A stretch of DNA of 57,764 bases from Paenibacillus sp. LHD-38 (GCF_031157315.1 NZ_JAVIFU010000045.1:1-57764), one strand, 5' to 3'. Positions 36,743 through 44,447 are shown, numbered from the stretch's first letter. Program-made: numbers and translations. Notes: a model not told the origin generated them from the sequence alone.

Positions 36743-36801
36743 AATATGTAAACTTAACTGATGTGTTCGTGGTCGAATCTCAATATCATAGGTGGTTTTT
36801 A

Positions 36802-36820
36802 TATAAAGTGTCACTTTATA
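36802..36820. repeat. 19-base perfect palindrome upstream of tnpA
   Basis: TATAAAGTG and CACTTTATA flank a single central T. It may be a binding site for an element-encoded protein or part of the element end. Confidence 0.5.
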
Positions 36821-36829
36821 CTTTAATTG

Positions 36830-36860
36830 AGCATCCCTGTTGTCGATGGGGTGCTTTTTT
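36830..36860 (+). terminator. Hairpin terminator at the left side of the inserted block
   Basis: AGCATCCC (36830-36837) pairs with GGGGTGCT (36848-36855, one G-T pair) and is followed by six T. It could insulate the element from opuA transcription. From 36861 to 37056 no gene is visible. Confidence 0.7.
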
Positions 36861-37056
36861 GTTTCATTTCAATGCTTACCGATGTTTGGGTGCAGTATTT
36901 GGTGGGGGATGATTGGAGGAGAATGTGGTGGAACAACTTACCTGTGCCATGCGGGTGTTATAAACCGTATAATCGAATTTACAGTTCACATGACACTGCA
37001 CATGAAACATTTCGTTAATTTAATTTATAATCTCACTTTTGGATCGAGGTTGATAA

Positions 37057-38421
37057 TTGTTGTCAAATCGTTATATGCACTTCTTCTGCCCACCTGGCAC
37101 AAATAGCCGATATCAACTTATTGTCGTTGACCCTAAAAAGAAACCATTTATGCCACTTACTGATTTTTATGCGGATCAGATTGGAAGCGTTTCAGATAAA
37201 ACCGCACTTTCCTATCTCACATCGCTCGAACAATATTTTCACTGGCTGACCGATAACGGGAGATACCAAGGCCGTAGTGTGCGTTGGGACGAAGAGCCTG
37301 AAATCGTGCGTGAAACAGTACAGAACTATTTGTTCGATGAGATGGCCTGCAAAGTCAGAGACAAAGACGGTTATCAGCTTGTGAGCTTAACGAATAAAAG
37401 TCCAAACACGGTAGCCCTTAAGCTTTCTGCGTTAAAATCTTTCTACAAGTCGATGGTTTGGCTTAAATACTATGCATACGAGAATCCATTGTTTCAAGCT
37501 GATGCTATCCTAGAAGCATACACAGAACGCCTTAACGGGGTTCGAAAGGATAAGCCGCGACTTCCAGAAGAAGCGGGCACCGAAGAACAGCTACCAAAGC
37601 ACAGGCGTCTTACGGATTCTTATTTCAAGGTGGTAAATGAAGAGTGGATACCTGTTGTGATTGGTGATTGGGATCTACCTTACAAAATTTATCAAGGTGG
37701 AAAAACGTCGGGTTGGAGTCTACGTGATGAAGTGATTACTCGAATGCTTTTTGAAACGGGAGCTAGAGCTTCTGAAATCATTGAGTTAACGTTTGGTGAT
37801 TACAGACTAAGAGCCAATCGGTTAGAGTCCCGCGCATTCAACAAAGGAAGCCACAAGAGGCGTATGAAATTCATCAGGTTTAGTGAGGAGACGTTGAAGC
37901 TGCTTATCCGTTATGTCGAAACGGAGAGATCGGTGATTATGAAGGATAATTGCCGATTAGGTCAGATGCCTGATAACGCCCCCATTTTTGTGGCGGAGAA
38001 CACAAATTCGTTGAACTACTTTGCGTTCTATGCCAGGTGGCAGAAAATTGTACAGGCGGCAGGGGTAAAACTGAATCCTCATAAAGCTAGACACTGGTAC
38101 GTGACAAACATGATGCGCGGTATTATGGAAACCTCAAAAACCGACGCCGAAATCATGAAAAAGAAAGAAGAATTGATTCAATACATGCGATGGCGCGATA
38201 AAAACACCATCGAAGTGTATGAACACTACTTTAACCAATTGGAGTTTAGTGGTATTCAAACCGATCTATTTGAGAGCATGAAGGAGAAAGAAAAGGCATT
38301 CATGAATCAAAAACGCATCGTTAAAGCAAGGAAGCCGAAAGCGCAAGAAATAATCGAAACAGCCCCCATAAGTGAAAACGATCACTGGCTTAATGAGCTA
38401 TTAGAAGGGATGGCACCATGA
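37057..38421 (+). CDS. Tyrosine recombinase, Tn554 TnpA type
   Basis: Site-specific recombinase of 454 residues, first of three overlapping transposition genes. An N-terminal SAM-like core-binding domain (about 35-150) precedes the catalytic domain. Arg237 in ETGARASEI, His342-x-x-Arg345-His346 in HKARHW, Trp379 and the nucleophile Tyr388 in EVYEHY fit the family. Start is TTG at 37057. The stop overlaps the next start as ATGA. Tn554 TnpA is about 361 residues, so this one is longer. Its base use is not obviously unlike the neighbours. Confidence 0.88.
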   Translation: MLSNRYMHFFCPPGTNSRYQLIVVDPKKKPFMPLTDFYADQIGSVSDKTALSYLTSLEQYFHWLTDNGRYQGRSVRWDEEPEIVRETVQNYLFDEMACKVRDKDGYQLVSLTNKSPNTVALKLSALKSFYKSMVWLKYYAYENPLFQADAILEAYTERLNGVRKDKPRLPEEAGTEEQLPKHRRLTDSYFKVVNEEWIPVVIGDWDLPYKIYQGGKTSGWSLRDEVITRMLFETGARASEIIELTFGDYRLRANRLESRAFNKGSHKRRMKFIRFSEETLKLLIRYVETERSVIMKDNCRLGQMPDNAPIFVAENTNSLNYFAFYARWQKIVQAAGVKLNPHKARHWYVTNMMRGIMETSKTDAEIMKKKEELIQYMRWRDKNTIEVYEHYFNQLEFSGIQTDLFESMKEKEKAFMNQKRIVKARKPKAQEIIETAPISENDHWLNELLEGMAP

Positions 38422-40565
38422 CGACCGATACATCACTAGACTGGCGTTTTCTGCTGAAAGGCAAAATCTCAGATGACATCTTGGAGTTAAAAGATGCCAG
38501 AGGGAATAACTACTTCGACTGTATGAATACTGACCTTTTGATTTATTTCGAGAAAAATATTTCTAACAAACCTTGGGCAAATCAGCTTGCACTATACATG
38601 GTTGTTTCTTTGACAAGAAATTTGTCGCCTAAAACAATACAAGATGTTCTTAAGGCTCTGTCTAACAGATTTGATGACCTGTTTGTCCATTATGCCCTGC
38701 AAGATACGAAAGAATTCAACCCCGATATTCATATGTATGCTTATCTTAAAAACGAGGTTTTATCCAACCATTCTATTGATCAGAAGGCAAGATTTTTAAG
38801 GTATTATGTCGCTGCGGAAGCTTATGTAAAACGTTGGGTTAGGAATAACATCTCTCCCGACAAAAGGTCTGTCTTTCAAGATTTCCAGTTGCAAACCCCC
38901 ACTTTCGATAGGCGTGAGTTCAACTTAGAAAAACAGGCAACCGAATTGGCACAACATACAAGAAAACTAGAAACTTCTGCGATTACCCCCATGCTCCCGC
39001 AATTACGTGCAGAAGGTCACTTTCGCAAGAACCAAGTGATGCGGCTTAGGAACAAGCTCAAGGAAGTTATTGCCGCTGCCGAACAAAACAGTTGGTCATT
39101 GCCCGTAGCGTTCGACTATGAAGAATCTAACGGTGATAAGTTTTATTTTAACCTGTGGGATAAACCTTCGTTTGTACTAGCACATCGAGATCAGTTCACA
39201 CAAAGTTCAGTAAAAGCAGCGACGAGTCAAACAGGTGCCTATTCCTCTGAAAACAATGAAACGTTTGTTGAGTTTATCCGATCTGAACGGTCAAGCGACG
39301 GTTCCGAAGGTGATGGTCTGTGGTTTTTGGAACTCATCAAAGAAGATGTTCTCGGTCTATGGTCACAAAACAAAAACGAAGCGGAATTGCAAAAACGGTT
39401 AAACTTTCTCCGACAATGGGGATATTGTGGCGAAAGAAATGAGACAAACCCCGTACCTTTTTATACTAGGCATAAAGGTGTGCTTGGTCAAAGTACATTC
39501 ATATCCAAATTCCAATCAAAAGCACAAGGGATCTTGTTTCATATTGAACCCATCTACGTCGCAGTCACCTTTGGCTATTTCGCGTTAAACCTTTTTACAA
39601 GCTCAGGAATTCGGATGAATGAACTTCTACAAATCGCTTATTCTCAAGCATGTGTCGTGGTGGCGGATGACAATAACCACACACCTCCACGGAAAAGTTT
39701 TATGTTCCGACTCATACCAAAAGGCAGAGATGAAGCAGAGAATTTTTATGTCCATGAAGATATCTTTAAATTGATGCTTGAAATCATCCAACTGTTGAGA
39801 GAACATTACAAGTTAAACAAAAATGAACCCATACCATCAGTTAAATATGAGAATGAGAGTCGTAAACACATGTTCGGATATGACCGATATTTGTTTCAAT
39901 ATAACGGAAAGAGTTTCGATACTGATGTGATACAAGCCACGCTGTGTTTTCTCTTACACGGCATTGTAATGCAAACAGACGAAGGCGGACAAGTAAACAT
40001 CAAAGCCCACTTGCTTCGTCATGCGTTTGCGACACATGCCGTGCAGACGGAAAAGCTCCCGATCGATATCGTGAAAGAGATTTTGCATCAAAAAAACATC
40101 GAAGTTACGGGGTATTATTCGCAACCAACACATGGGCAAATCGGTCAAGCAGTGAGCGACTTGCACGATAATTGGATGTCTTACATCGACATTCAGCAAG
40201 GCATTCTGCGCAGTCCAGAAGAGTTGCAACGCTTTTACAAGGAGTATTCCGATAAGGTTGGAACAATGAGCAAAGTTGTAGGAGGCATATGCACCACGGA
40301 CGCGGTATGCCCAACAAAAATGGCTTGTATGGGGTGTGCTGCTAAAGTCCCCCGACCCGAATTCAAAACCGAAATTCATCAATTTTTAGAGTGGGCAGTC
40401 GATAGCGAAAAACGATTTAAAACGCTCAATTTGCCTCTTGAAGCCAAGAAAATGAAACTCGTCCAATCGAGAGCACGGAATGAGCTGAAAGAAATCGAAC
40501 TCGTCGAAAAATATGTGAAGGATGAAAAATATGACCCAACCGTTCGTATCAACAAACAACGATAA
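38418..40565 (+). CDS. Tyrosine recombinase, Tn554 TnpB type
   Basis: Second recombinase, 715 residues. The catalytic residues are Arg399 in SGIRMNELL, His531-x-x-Arg534-His535 in HLLRHAF, His557 in EILHQKN and Tyr566 or Tyr567 in TGYYSQ. After them comes a cysteine cluster (Cys625, Cys631, Cys637, Cys640) that probably binds a metal, a TnpB-type feature. The long N-terminal half (1-350) has no recognisable motif. It begins within the tnpA stop (ATGA) and overlaps tnpC by 35 bases, as expected for a coordinately translated set. Confidence 0.88.
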   Translation: MTTDTSLDWRFLLKGKISDDILELKDARGNNYFDCMNTDLLIYFEKNISNKPWANQLALYMVVSLTRNLSPKTIQDVLKALSNRFDDLFVHYALQDTKEFNPDIHMYAYLKNEVLSNHSIDQKARFLRYYVAAEAYVKRWVRNNISPDKRSVFQDFQLQTPTFDRREFNLEKQATELAQHTRKLETSAITPMLPQLRAEGHFRKNQVMRLRNKLKEVIAAAEQNSWSLPVAFDYEESNGDKFYFNLWDKPSFVLAHRDQFTQSSVKAATSQTGAYSSENNETFVEFIRSERSSDGSEGDGLWFLELIKEDVLGLWSQNKNEAELQKRLNFLRQWGYCGERNETNPVPFYTRHKGVLGQSTFISKFQSKAQGILFHIEPIYVAVTFGYFALNLFTSSGIRMNELLQIAYSQACVVVADDNNHTPPRKSFMFRLIPKGRDEAENFYVHEDIFKLMLEIIQLLREHYKLNKNEPIPSVKYENESRKHMFGYDRYLFQYNGKSFDTDVIQATLCFLLHGIVMQTDEGGQVNIKAHLLRHAFATHAVQTEKLPIDIVKEILHQKNIEVTGYYSQPTHGQIGQAVSDLHDNWMSYIDIQQGILRSPEELQRFYKEYSDKVGTMSKVVGGICTTDAVCPTKMACMGCAAKVPRPEFKTEIHQFLEWAVDSEKRFKTLNLPLEAKKMKLVQSRARNELKEIELVEKYVKDEKYDPTVRINKQR

Positions 40566-40998
40566 CAAAAAGCCGTGGTTGGAAGAAGTTTACGATGGTA
40601 AGAAGGATCGCACTTACGACATCGGAAAACGAACCATAGACGAATTAGTTAAACGAGGAGAACGTGTCTCCTATCGCAGCATTCAAACGGTTTCTAAAAC
40701 GATTGATCCAACAGGGAAAGGGGTTCACGCTAACACGGTAGGCTCAAATGAACAACTACACCAGTATTACCTCCAATTTGCGATGCCCGCAAAACGTTCA
40801 AAGATTCGTGCGAACAAATCGGCCCCTTCCTCCTTTAAGTTCGAACACTTAAAACCGAATCGCGACTTGTTGCAGGTCCGCAAGCGGTACATGAGACTGT
40901 CTAGGAGCGAATTGGCGGAAAAATTAATTCAAGCAGAAGAATACATCGCGCAAAACCAATTGGAATGGCAAAAGAGCATTTTTGAACTCTTTAAATAA
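40531..40998 (+). CDS. TnpC-like accessory transposition protein
   Basis: A basic protein of 155 residues with a likely C-terminal helix or coiled coil (AEKLIQAEEYIAQNQLEWQK). It has no recombinase motif. Size and position match TnpC of Tn554 (about 125 residues), which affects the efficiency and orientation of insertion. The ATG at 40531 has GAAGGATG upstream; an ATG three codons earlier is less well placed. The function is inferred mostly from gene order. Confidence 0.75.
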   Translation: MTQPFVSTNNDNKKPWLEEVYDGKKDRTYDIGKRTIDELVKRGERVSYRSIQTVSKTIDPTGKGVHANTVGSNEQLHQYYLQFAMPAKRSKIRANKSAPSSFKFEHLKPNRDLLQVRKRYMRLSRSELAEKLIQAEEYIAQNQLEWQKSIFELFK

Positions 40999-41091
40999 TC
41001 CTAGCCGCACCAAATGGATGGGTCCAATGTGGCATATCTTGAACCCGAAATGACGCGTAGTTGTCACACCGAAAAAAGAGGGGGTTCGAGA

Positions 41092-41292
41092 ATGTGGAAA
41101 ACTGTTCATGTAGAAGCGAATGTAAAGACGGAGTTAGATGACTTCGCCAAAGGCCAAGAGTTCAAGAAAGCCTCGGATGTCATCGCATACCTACTTGCAA
41201 TGCAAGAAATGTTCGCGGATAAGATCACTCACAAGCAGCACCAGGAGTCGCTACGTCGAGCCGAGGAGCTGAACGCACAACAAGTATGGTAA
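41092..41292 (+). CDS. Small hypothetical protein, possible ribbon-helix-helix fold
   Basis: A 66-residue protein starting MWKTVHVEANVKTELDDFAK, which reads like the beta strand and first helix of a ribbon-helix-helix DNA binder, then a charged helix (HKQHQESLRRAEELNAQ). GAGGGGG lies about 9 bases before the ATG; an in-frame ATG at 41014 has no such site. It directly follows tnpC and is probably part of the same transcript. It could be an element regulator. No family was recognised. Confidence 0.55.
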   Translation: MWKTVHVEANVKTELDDFAKGQEFKKASDVIAYLLAMQEMFADKITHKQHQESLRRAEELNAQQVW

Positions 41293-41334
41293 TCGCAGCG
41301 GAGCCTTAGGAGGACTCTGCGAGGTGCGCTGAGC

Positions 41335-41349
41335 CTTGTCTCAGACAAG
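41335..41349. repeat. 15-base perfect palindrome after the small cargo gene
   Basis: CTTGTCT and AGACAAG around a single central C, the same odd-centred layout as the palindrome at 36802. The surrounding stretch 41293-41384 holds no gene. Confidence 0.4.
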
Positions 41350-41384
41350 CACATGAAAATATCCCATGCATTATAAGAGTCAGA

Positions 41385-41423
41385 AAAAGAAGGTCACTGT
41401 ATAATACGCAGTGACCTTCTTTT
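41385..41423. terminator. Bidirectional hairpin terminator
   Basis: Perfect 15-base stem AAAAGAAGGTCACTG / CAGTGACCTTCTTTT with a 9-base loop. It serves the tnp side on the plus strand and the small membrane protein gene on the minus strand. Confidence 0.88.
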
Positions 41424-41441
41424 AATTTGGTGGATTATCAA

Positions 41442-41464
41442 GCTATCGTGTCCCGTTAGCTCAA
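41442..41464 (-). repeat. Repeat copy R1 (downstream class)
   Basis: On the minus strand: TTGAGCTAACGGGACACG then ATAGC. It contains the stop codon (TGA) of the small membrane protein gene. Same class as R3. Confidence 0.8.
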
Positions 41465-41697
41465 CGGCGAGCCTTATTCAAAGCAATGATTATCTCAACG
41501 CTACTGTAAATCATCATGAGGAAACCGACCAAGCCTAAAGTATGCTTCAAAAAGGTTCCCACGGCTTTTAGTGCGTCAAAAACTAAAACTTCTGGGAGTG
41601 GAAAGATAATAAAGACAAAACCCATCAGGAACGCAACTGTTAATAAAATGATTCTTTCCAATAAGTTCACCATCCTTTTCCATACTAATATTAACAT
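41461..41697 (-). CDS. Small two-segment membrane protein
   Basis: A 78-residue hydrophobic protein with two predicted membrane segments (LLERIILLTVAFLMGFVFII and LKHTLGLVGFLMMIYSSVEI) and a basic tail NKARR. No family recognised. The start is uncertain: ATG at 41697 has GGGA upstream, and ATG at 41673 is possible. It is bracketed by repeat copies R2 upstream and R1 at its stop codon, so it looks like the cargo of a one-gene unit. Confidence 0.6.
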   Translation of the reverse strand: MLILVWKRMVNLLERIILLTVAFLMGFVFIIFPLPEVLVFDALKAVGTFLKHTLGLVGFLMMIYSSVEIIIALNKARR

Positions 41698-41715
41698 ATT
41701 TCCCAACAATCGTCC

Positions 41716-41737
41716 GCTATCCTGCCCGCTAGCTTAA
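41716..41737 (-). repeat. Repeat copy R2 (upstream class)
   Basis: On the minus strand: TTAAGCTAGCGGGCAGGATA then GC. One base differs in the core from R4. It precedes the small membrane protein gene. Confidence 0.8.
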
Positions 41738-41770
41738 TAAAAAAAGAAGCAGCTGCCGTAGCAAACTGCT
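41736..41770 (-). terminator. Hairpin between the two repeat-bracketed units
   Basis: AGCAG and TGC pair with GCA and CTGCT (small internal loop) at 41748-41770; on the minus strand TTCTTTTTTTATT follows. It ends the acetyltransferase transcript. Confidence 0.75.
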
Positions 41771-41783
41771 CCTTGTTTTTTCA

Positions 41784-41806
41784 ACTATCGTTTCCCGTTA
41801 GCTTAA
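41784..41806 (-). repeat. Repeat copy R3 (downstream class)
   Basis: On the minus strand: TTAAGCTAACGGGAAACG then ATAGT. It supplies the last codons (Leu-Ser) and the TAA stop of the acetyltransferase gene. Confidence 0.8.
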
Positions 41807-42247
41807 TTTCACAAAGTGAGTATCATTTTCTGAATTAGCATTAACAGAAAATCCGATAGATTGATAAAATAAATCTGCATTAGGATTATTTGTCTTTAAT
41901 ACAAGCATCTGATAGTAATTTTTAGCCTCTGCAATAACTGAATCCATTAGCAACCGCCCTATCCCGAATCGGCGTACACTTGGTAAGACATAGAGGCGAC
42001 GAACACGACCAACTGCTTTACTACCTGCATGAGGGTCTTGATTTAACCCACAAACCCCAACAATATCGCCGTCTTTAACAGCGATGAAGAGCGCTTCCCC
42101 GTCCCTGTCAAATTTATTGGTTCCAGCTTCATAGTCGGCCACTAATCGTTTGAGGTGACGAAATCCTTCACTCGTACTTTCTTCAACCAGTCGCATTAAC
42201 TTATAAGTCTCTAGATGATTAACTTTTGTGATGATAAATTCATGCAC
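41798..42247 (-). CDS. GNAT-family N-acetyltransferase
   Basis: Predicted cytoplasmic acetyl-CoA-dependent transferase, 149 residues. The acetyl-CoA loop is visible as RRLYVLPSVRRFGIGRLLMD (about 82-101), with the preceding strand DGDIVGVCGLNQD and the closing NPNADLFYQSIGF. The substrate is unknown. The ATG has AGGGGGTGGTT upstream and a TATAAT box lies at 42300-42305 on the minus strand, inside the unit. The gene lies exactly between repeat copies R4 and R3, and its stop codon is inside R3. Confidence 0.88.
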   Translation of the reverse strand: MHEFIITKVNHLETYKLMRLVEESTSEGFRHLKRLVADYEAGTNKFDRDGEALFIAVKDGDIVGVCGLNQDPHAGSKAVGRVRRLYVLPSVRRFGIGRLLMDSVIAEAKNYYQMLVLKTNNPNADLFYQSIGFSVNANSENDTHFVKLS

Positions 42248-42317
42248 ATAACCACCCCCTAGAATGAAAACCCTTCTCCAGTTCAGTACTCCATTCTCAA
42301 TTATACAACTATTGGAA

Positions 42318-42337
42318 GTATCCTGCCCGTTAGCTTA
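42318..42337 (-). repeat. Repeat copy R4 (upstream class)
   Basis: On the minus strand: TTAAGCTAACGGGCAGGATA followed by C. It lies 71 bases before the acetyltransferase start, just upstream of its -10 box. Confidence 0.8.
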
Positions 42338-42361
42338 ATGGTTGAGCAACTGATTTATTGC

Positions 42362-42408
42362 AAAAATAGCTTGCCTGAACGGTATACAAGTTCAGGCAAG
42401 CTATTTTT
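42362..42408. terminator. Very strong bidirectional hairpin
   Basis: Perfect 19-base stem AAAAATAGCTTGCCTGAAC / GTTCAGGCAAGCTATTTTT with a 9-base loop, followed by T on both strands. It closes the right side of the repeat array. From 42412 to 42483 no gene is visible. Confidence 0.88.
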
Positions 42409-42483
42409 TTGTGTCACAACATATCTAAAACTCTGTTACATATACGTTATTATCGCATTCCAAGTCAATTAATAAAAGGCATC

Positions 42484-42498
42484 CGCTCTGCTTTTTTT
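42484..42498 (-). terminator. Right half of a split terminator
   Basis: CGCTCTGC followed by seven T; exact complement of 36728-36742. It lies 33 bases beyond the stop of the oxidoreductase gene at 42532. Confidence 0.7.
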
Positions 42499-42531
42499 CT
42501 GTTTTATTAAGCTTTCAAAAACTTCCGGTTA

Positions 42532-43632
42532 TTAATCTAAGCAAAATGGCTGCAAACCAAGCGGCAGCGGCGCCGGTCGCTCGCAGGTGCTTTTCATAAC
42601 ATAATGCACGCCTTGCTCGGATGCGTCATGGAAGCCATGCATTGCCTCAAGCACATGATAGGCAAGCTCGCCATTCGCACGGTGCTTGCGACCGGTCTGA
42701 ATCGCCTTAGCCATATCGGCAGCGCCCACGCCGCGCGCGTTTTCCGTGTAGCCGTAAGCGAGCGGAATGTCCGACCATTCATTTGTGCCTGCGCGGGTAA
42801 GCTTGATTTGGCCGTTGAAATTGTTCGGATCCGGGACGAGCAGCGTGCCCGTGCTTCCGTAAACCTCGATGCGAGGAAGCGTAGAGCCTCCTTTTACATC
42901 AAAGCTTGTAAGCAGCGTACCAATAGGGCCTGATGCAAAATCAATAACACCCGCAATGTGAGTCGGTACCTCAACCTTAACCTGCTGTCCGAATTTCGGC
43001 TTGCTCGTAATGGTTCTCTCCGGATAGGAGATCCGTGCCGAACCGGTAACCCGAGTAATAGGCCCAAGCATCGCAACGAGTGCCGTTAAATAATAAGGTC
43101 CCATGTCAAACATCGGGCCGCCGCCCTTTTGATAATAAAACTCAGGGGCCGGGTGCCAGGATTCATGACCGCCTCCCACCATGAACGCGGTAGCGCCGAT
43201 TGGCGTGCCGATCCAACCATCTTCAATCAGCTTGATACTCGTCTGAATGCCGCCGCCTAGGAACGTGTCCGGCGCGCTGCCCACATAAAGCCCTTTTCTC
43301 TCAGCAAGCTGGAGCACTTCCTGCGCTTCCTCGCGTGTTACGGCAAACGGTTTCTCAACGTATACATGCTTGCCTGCTTCAAGCGCCCGCAAACAAACGG
43401 AAGCATGGGCTTGAGGTATGGTCAAATTGATAATCATTTGAATTTCCGGATCAGCAAGCAGCTCGTCTACGGAGCAGCCGCGAACGCCAAACTCCTCGCC
43501 CCGCGCTTTTGCCCGCTCCACATCTAAATCTGCGCAAGCCACAACCTGAAGCGCATCGAAGCGATTCCCATTTTCAAAATAAATACCGCTGATATTGCCT
43601 GTTCCAATAATCCCTGCTTTAATTTTCTCCAT
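42532..43632 (-). CDS. Gfo/Idh/MocA-family oxidoreductase
   Basis: NAD(P)-dependent sugar oxidoreductase, 366 residues. The Rossmann domain begins KAGIIGTGNISGIYFENG; the catalytic EKP motif is in HVYVEKPFAV (about 90-99), and the second domain carries GGGPMFDMGPYYLTAL. The substrate is unknown; inositol, glucoside or similar is typical. Last gene of the lacI-gfo-thuA-gfo series, 46 bases after thuA. It is convergent with opuAC across the inserted block. Confidence 0.92.
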   Translation of the reverse strand: MEKIKAGIIGTGNISGIYFENGNRFDALQVVACADLDVERAKARGEEFGVRGCSVDELLADPEIQMIINLTIPQAHASVCLRALEAGKHVYVEKPFAVTREEAQEVLQLAERKGLYVGSAPDTFLGGGIQTSIKLIEDGWIGTPIGATAFMVGGGHESWHPAPEFYYQKGGGPMFDMGPYYLTALVAMLGPITRVTGSARISYPERTITSKPKFGQQVKVEVPTHIAGVIDFASGPIGTLLTSFDVKGGSTLPRIEVYGSTGTLLVPDPNNFNGQIKLTRAGTNEWSDIPLAYGYTENARGVGAADMAKAIQTGRKHRANGELAYHVLEAMHGFHDASEQGVHYVMKSTCERPAPLPLGLQPFCLD

Positions 43633-43678
43633 TATCGTCCGTCCCTCGTCCCATGTCCTAGTTTATGATGACCATTGA

Positions 43679-44401
43679 TTACAGCTGATTATCTGCCATA
43701 CCGCTGTACGCCGCCGCCGTCGTACCCGCTTCCAGCGCTTTTGCCTTGCCTTCTGCACACCAGAGGAAGCCGCGGCGCATAAGCTCCTTCACCGTAGGAA
43801 TATCAATGATATTCGCCTGATGGCCCAGTGAGTTGTAATAAACACGGCCTACGCCCCAGCGCTTCGTCCATGCAACCGGCATATCGACTGCCTTGTTAAG
43901 CGAATGCGGTCCGGGTGTAAGCGGGAACCGTGTCGTTGCCAACACTTCAACCGCAGGGTCCACATGCAAATAATACTGCTCGGAGCTTACAACAAAATCA
44001 TCGATGCCTTCCGTAAGCGGGCTTGATGAATTATTAATATTTACCGTATATTCCACGCCGTCATTGCCCGGATGCGCCACCCATTGGCCGCCGGTCATAA
44101 ATTGCCAATCTACGTTTTCACGGAACGCATCGCACATGCCGCCATGGCAGCCTGCCAAGCCTACGCCGCTTTGTACAGCTGCAGAAACGTTATCCACCAG
44201 CTTCTGTTCAATGCGAGCCATTGTCCAGACCGGTACAATCAAGTCGAGCCCCAGCAGCTTCTCTGCATCTGCGAAAGCTTCCAGCGTATCCGATACTTCT
44301 ACCTCGAAGTCTTCGGCTGCGAGCACCTCGCGAAAAATCTCAGCGACCTCCTTCGGTTGATGACCATCCCAGCCGCCCCAAACGATTAATGCTTTTTTCA
44401 T
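43679..44401 (-). CDS. ThuA-like protein
   Basis: A 240-residue protein of the ThuA (trehalose utilisation) family with a class I glutamine amidotransferase-like fold. Family text: LIVWGGWDGHQPKEVAEIF at the N-terminus, VGLAGCHGGMCDAF in the middle, PVAWTKRWGVGRVYYNSLGH near the C-terminus. ThuA proteins accompany Gfo/Idh/MocA oxidoreductases in keto-sugar metabolism, as here. The exact reaction is not known. Confidence 0.88.
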   Translation of the reverse strand: MKKALIVWGGWDGHQPKEVAEIFREVLAAEDFEVEVSDTLEAFADAEKLLGLDLIVPVWTMARIEQKLVDNVSAAVQSGVGLAGCHGGMCDAFRENVDWQFMTGGQWVAHPGNDGVEYTVNINNSSSPLTEGIDDFVVSSEQYYLHVDPAVEVLATTRFPLTPGPHSLNKAVDMPVAWTKRWGVGRVYYNSLGHQANIIDIPTVKELMRRGFLWCAEGKAKALEAGTTAAAYSGMADNQL

Positions 44402-44447
44402 TGAGCTCTCCCTGCCTCTCCTATGCTACAAACCTAATGATACATTC

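Larger units (their letters stand above)
36743..42483. mobile_element. Inserted Tn554-type block of about 5.7 kb
   Basis: Bounded by the two halves of what looks like one terminator. It contains a tnpA-tnpB-tnpC set at the left, a small cargo gene, and at the right two repeat-bracketed single-gene units. Tn554-type elements lack long inverted ends, and none are seen; a short ATATGTAAC-like match in inverted orientation lies at 36745 and 42435-42444. The exact ends are not fixed: the outer limits come from the split terminator and the true element could be shorter, with the repeat units a separate acquisition. Confidence 0.65.

Noticed and set aside
41442..42345. The repeats as integron attC sites (CGTTAGCTTAA looks like a core site)
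   Set aside because: attC sites need paired inverted RYYYAAC and GTTRRRY cores. These copies are direct, the core AGCTAAC breaks the consensus, and no integron integrase is present.
42322..42350. A tRNA gene or tRNA fragment (TAGCTTAATGGTTGAGCA resembles a D arm; 41455 is similar)
   Set aside because: No matching anticodon arm, T arm or acceptor 3' half follows, and the sequence after 41455 is the coding end of a gene. The likeness is limited to the D-arm stretch.
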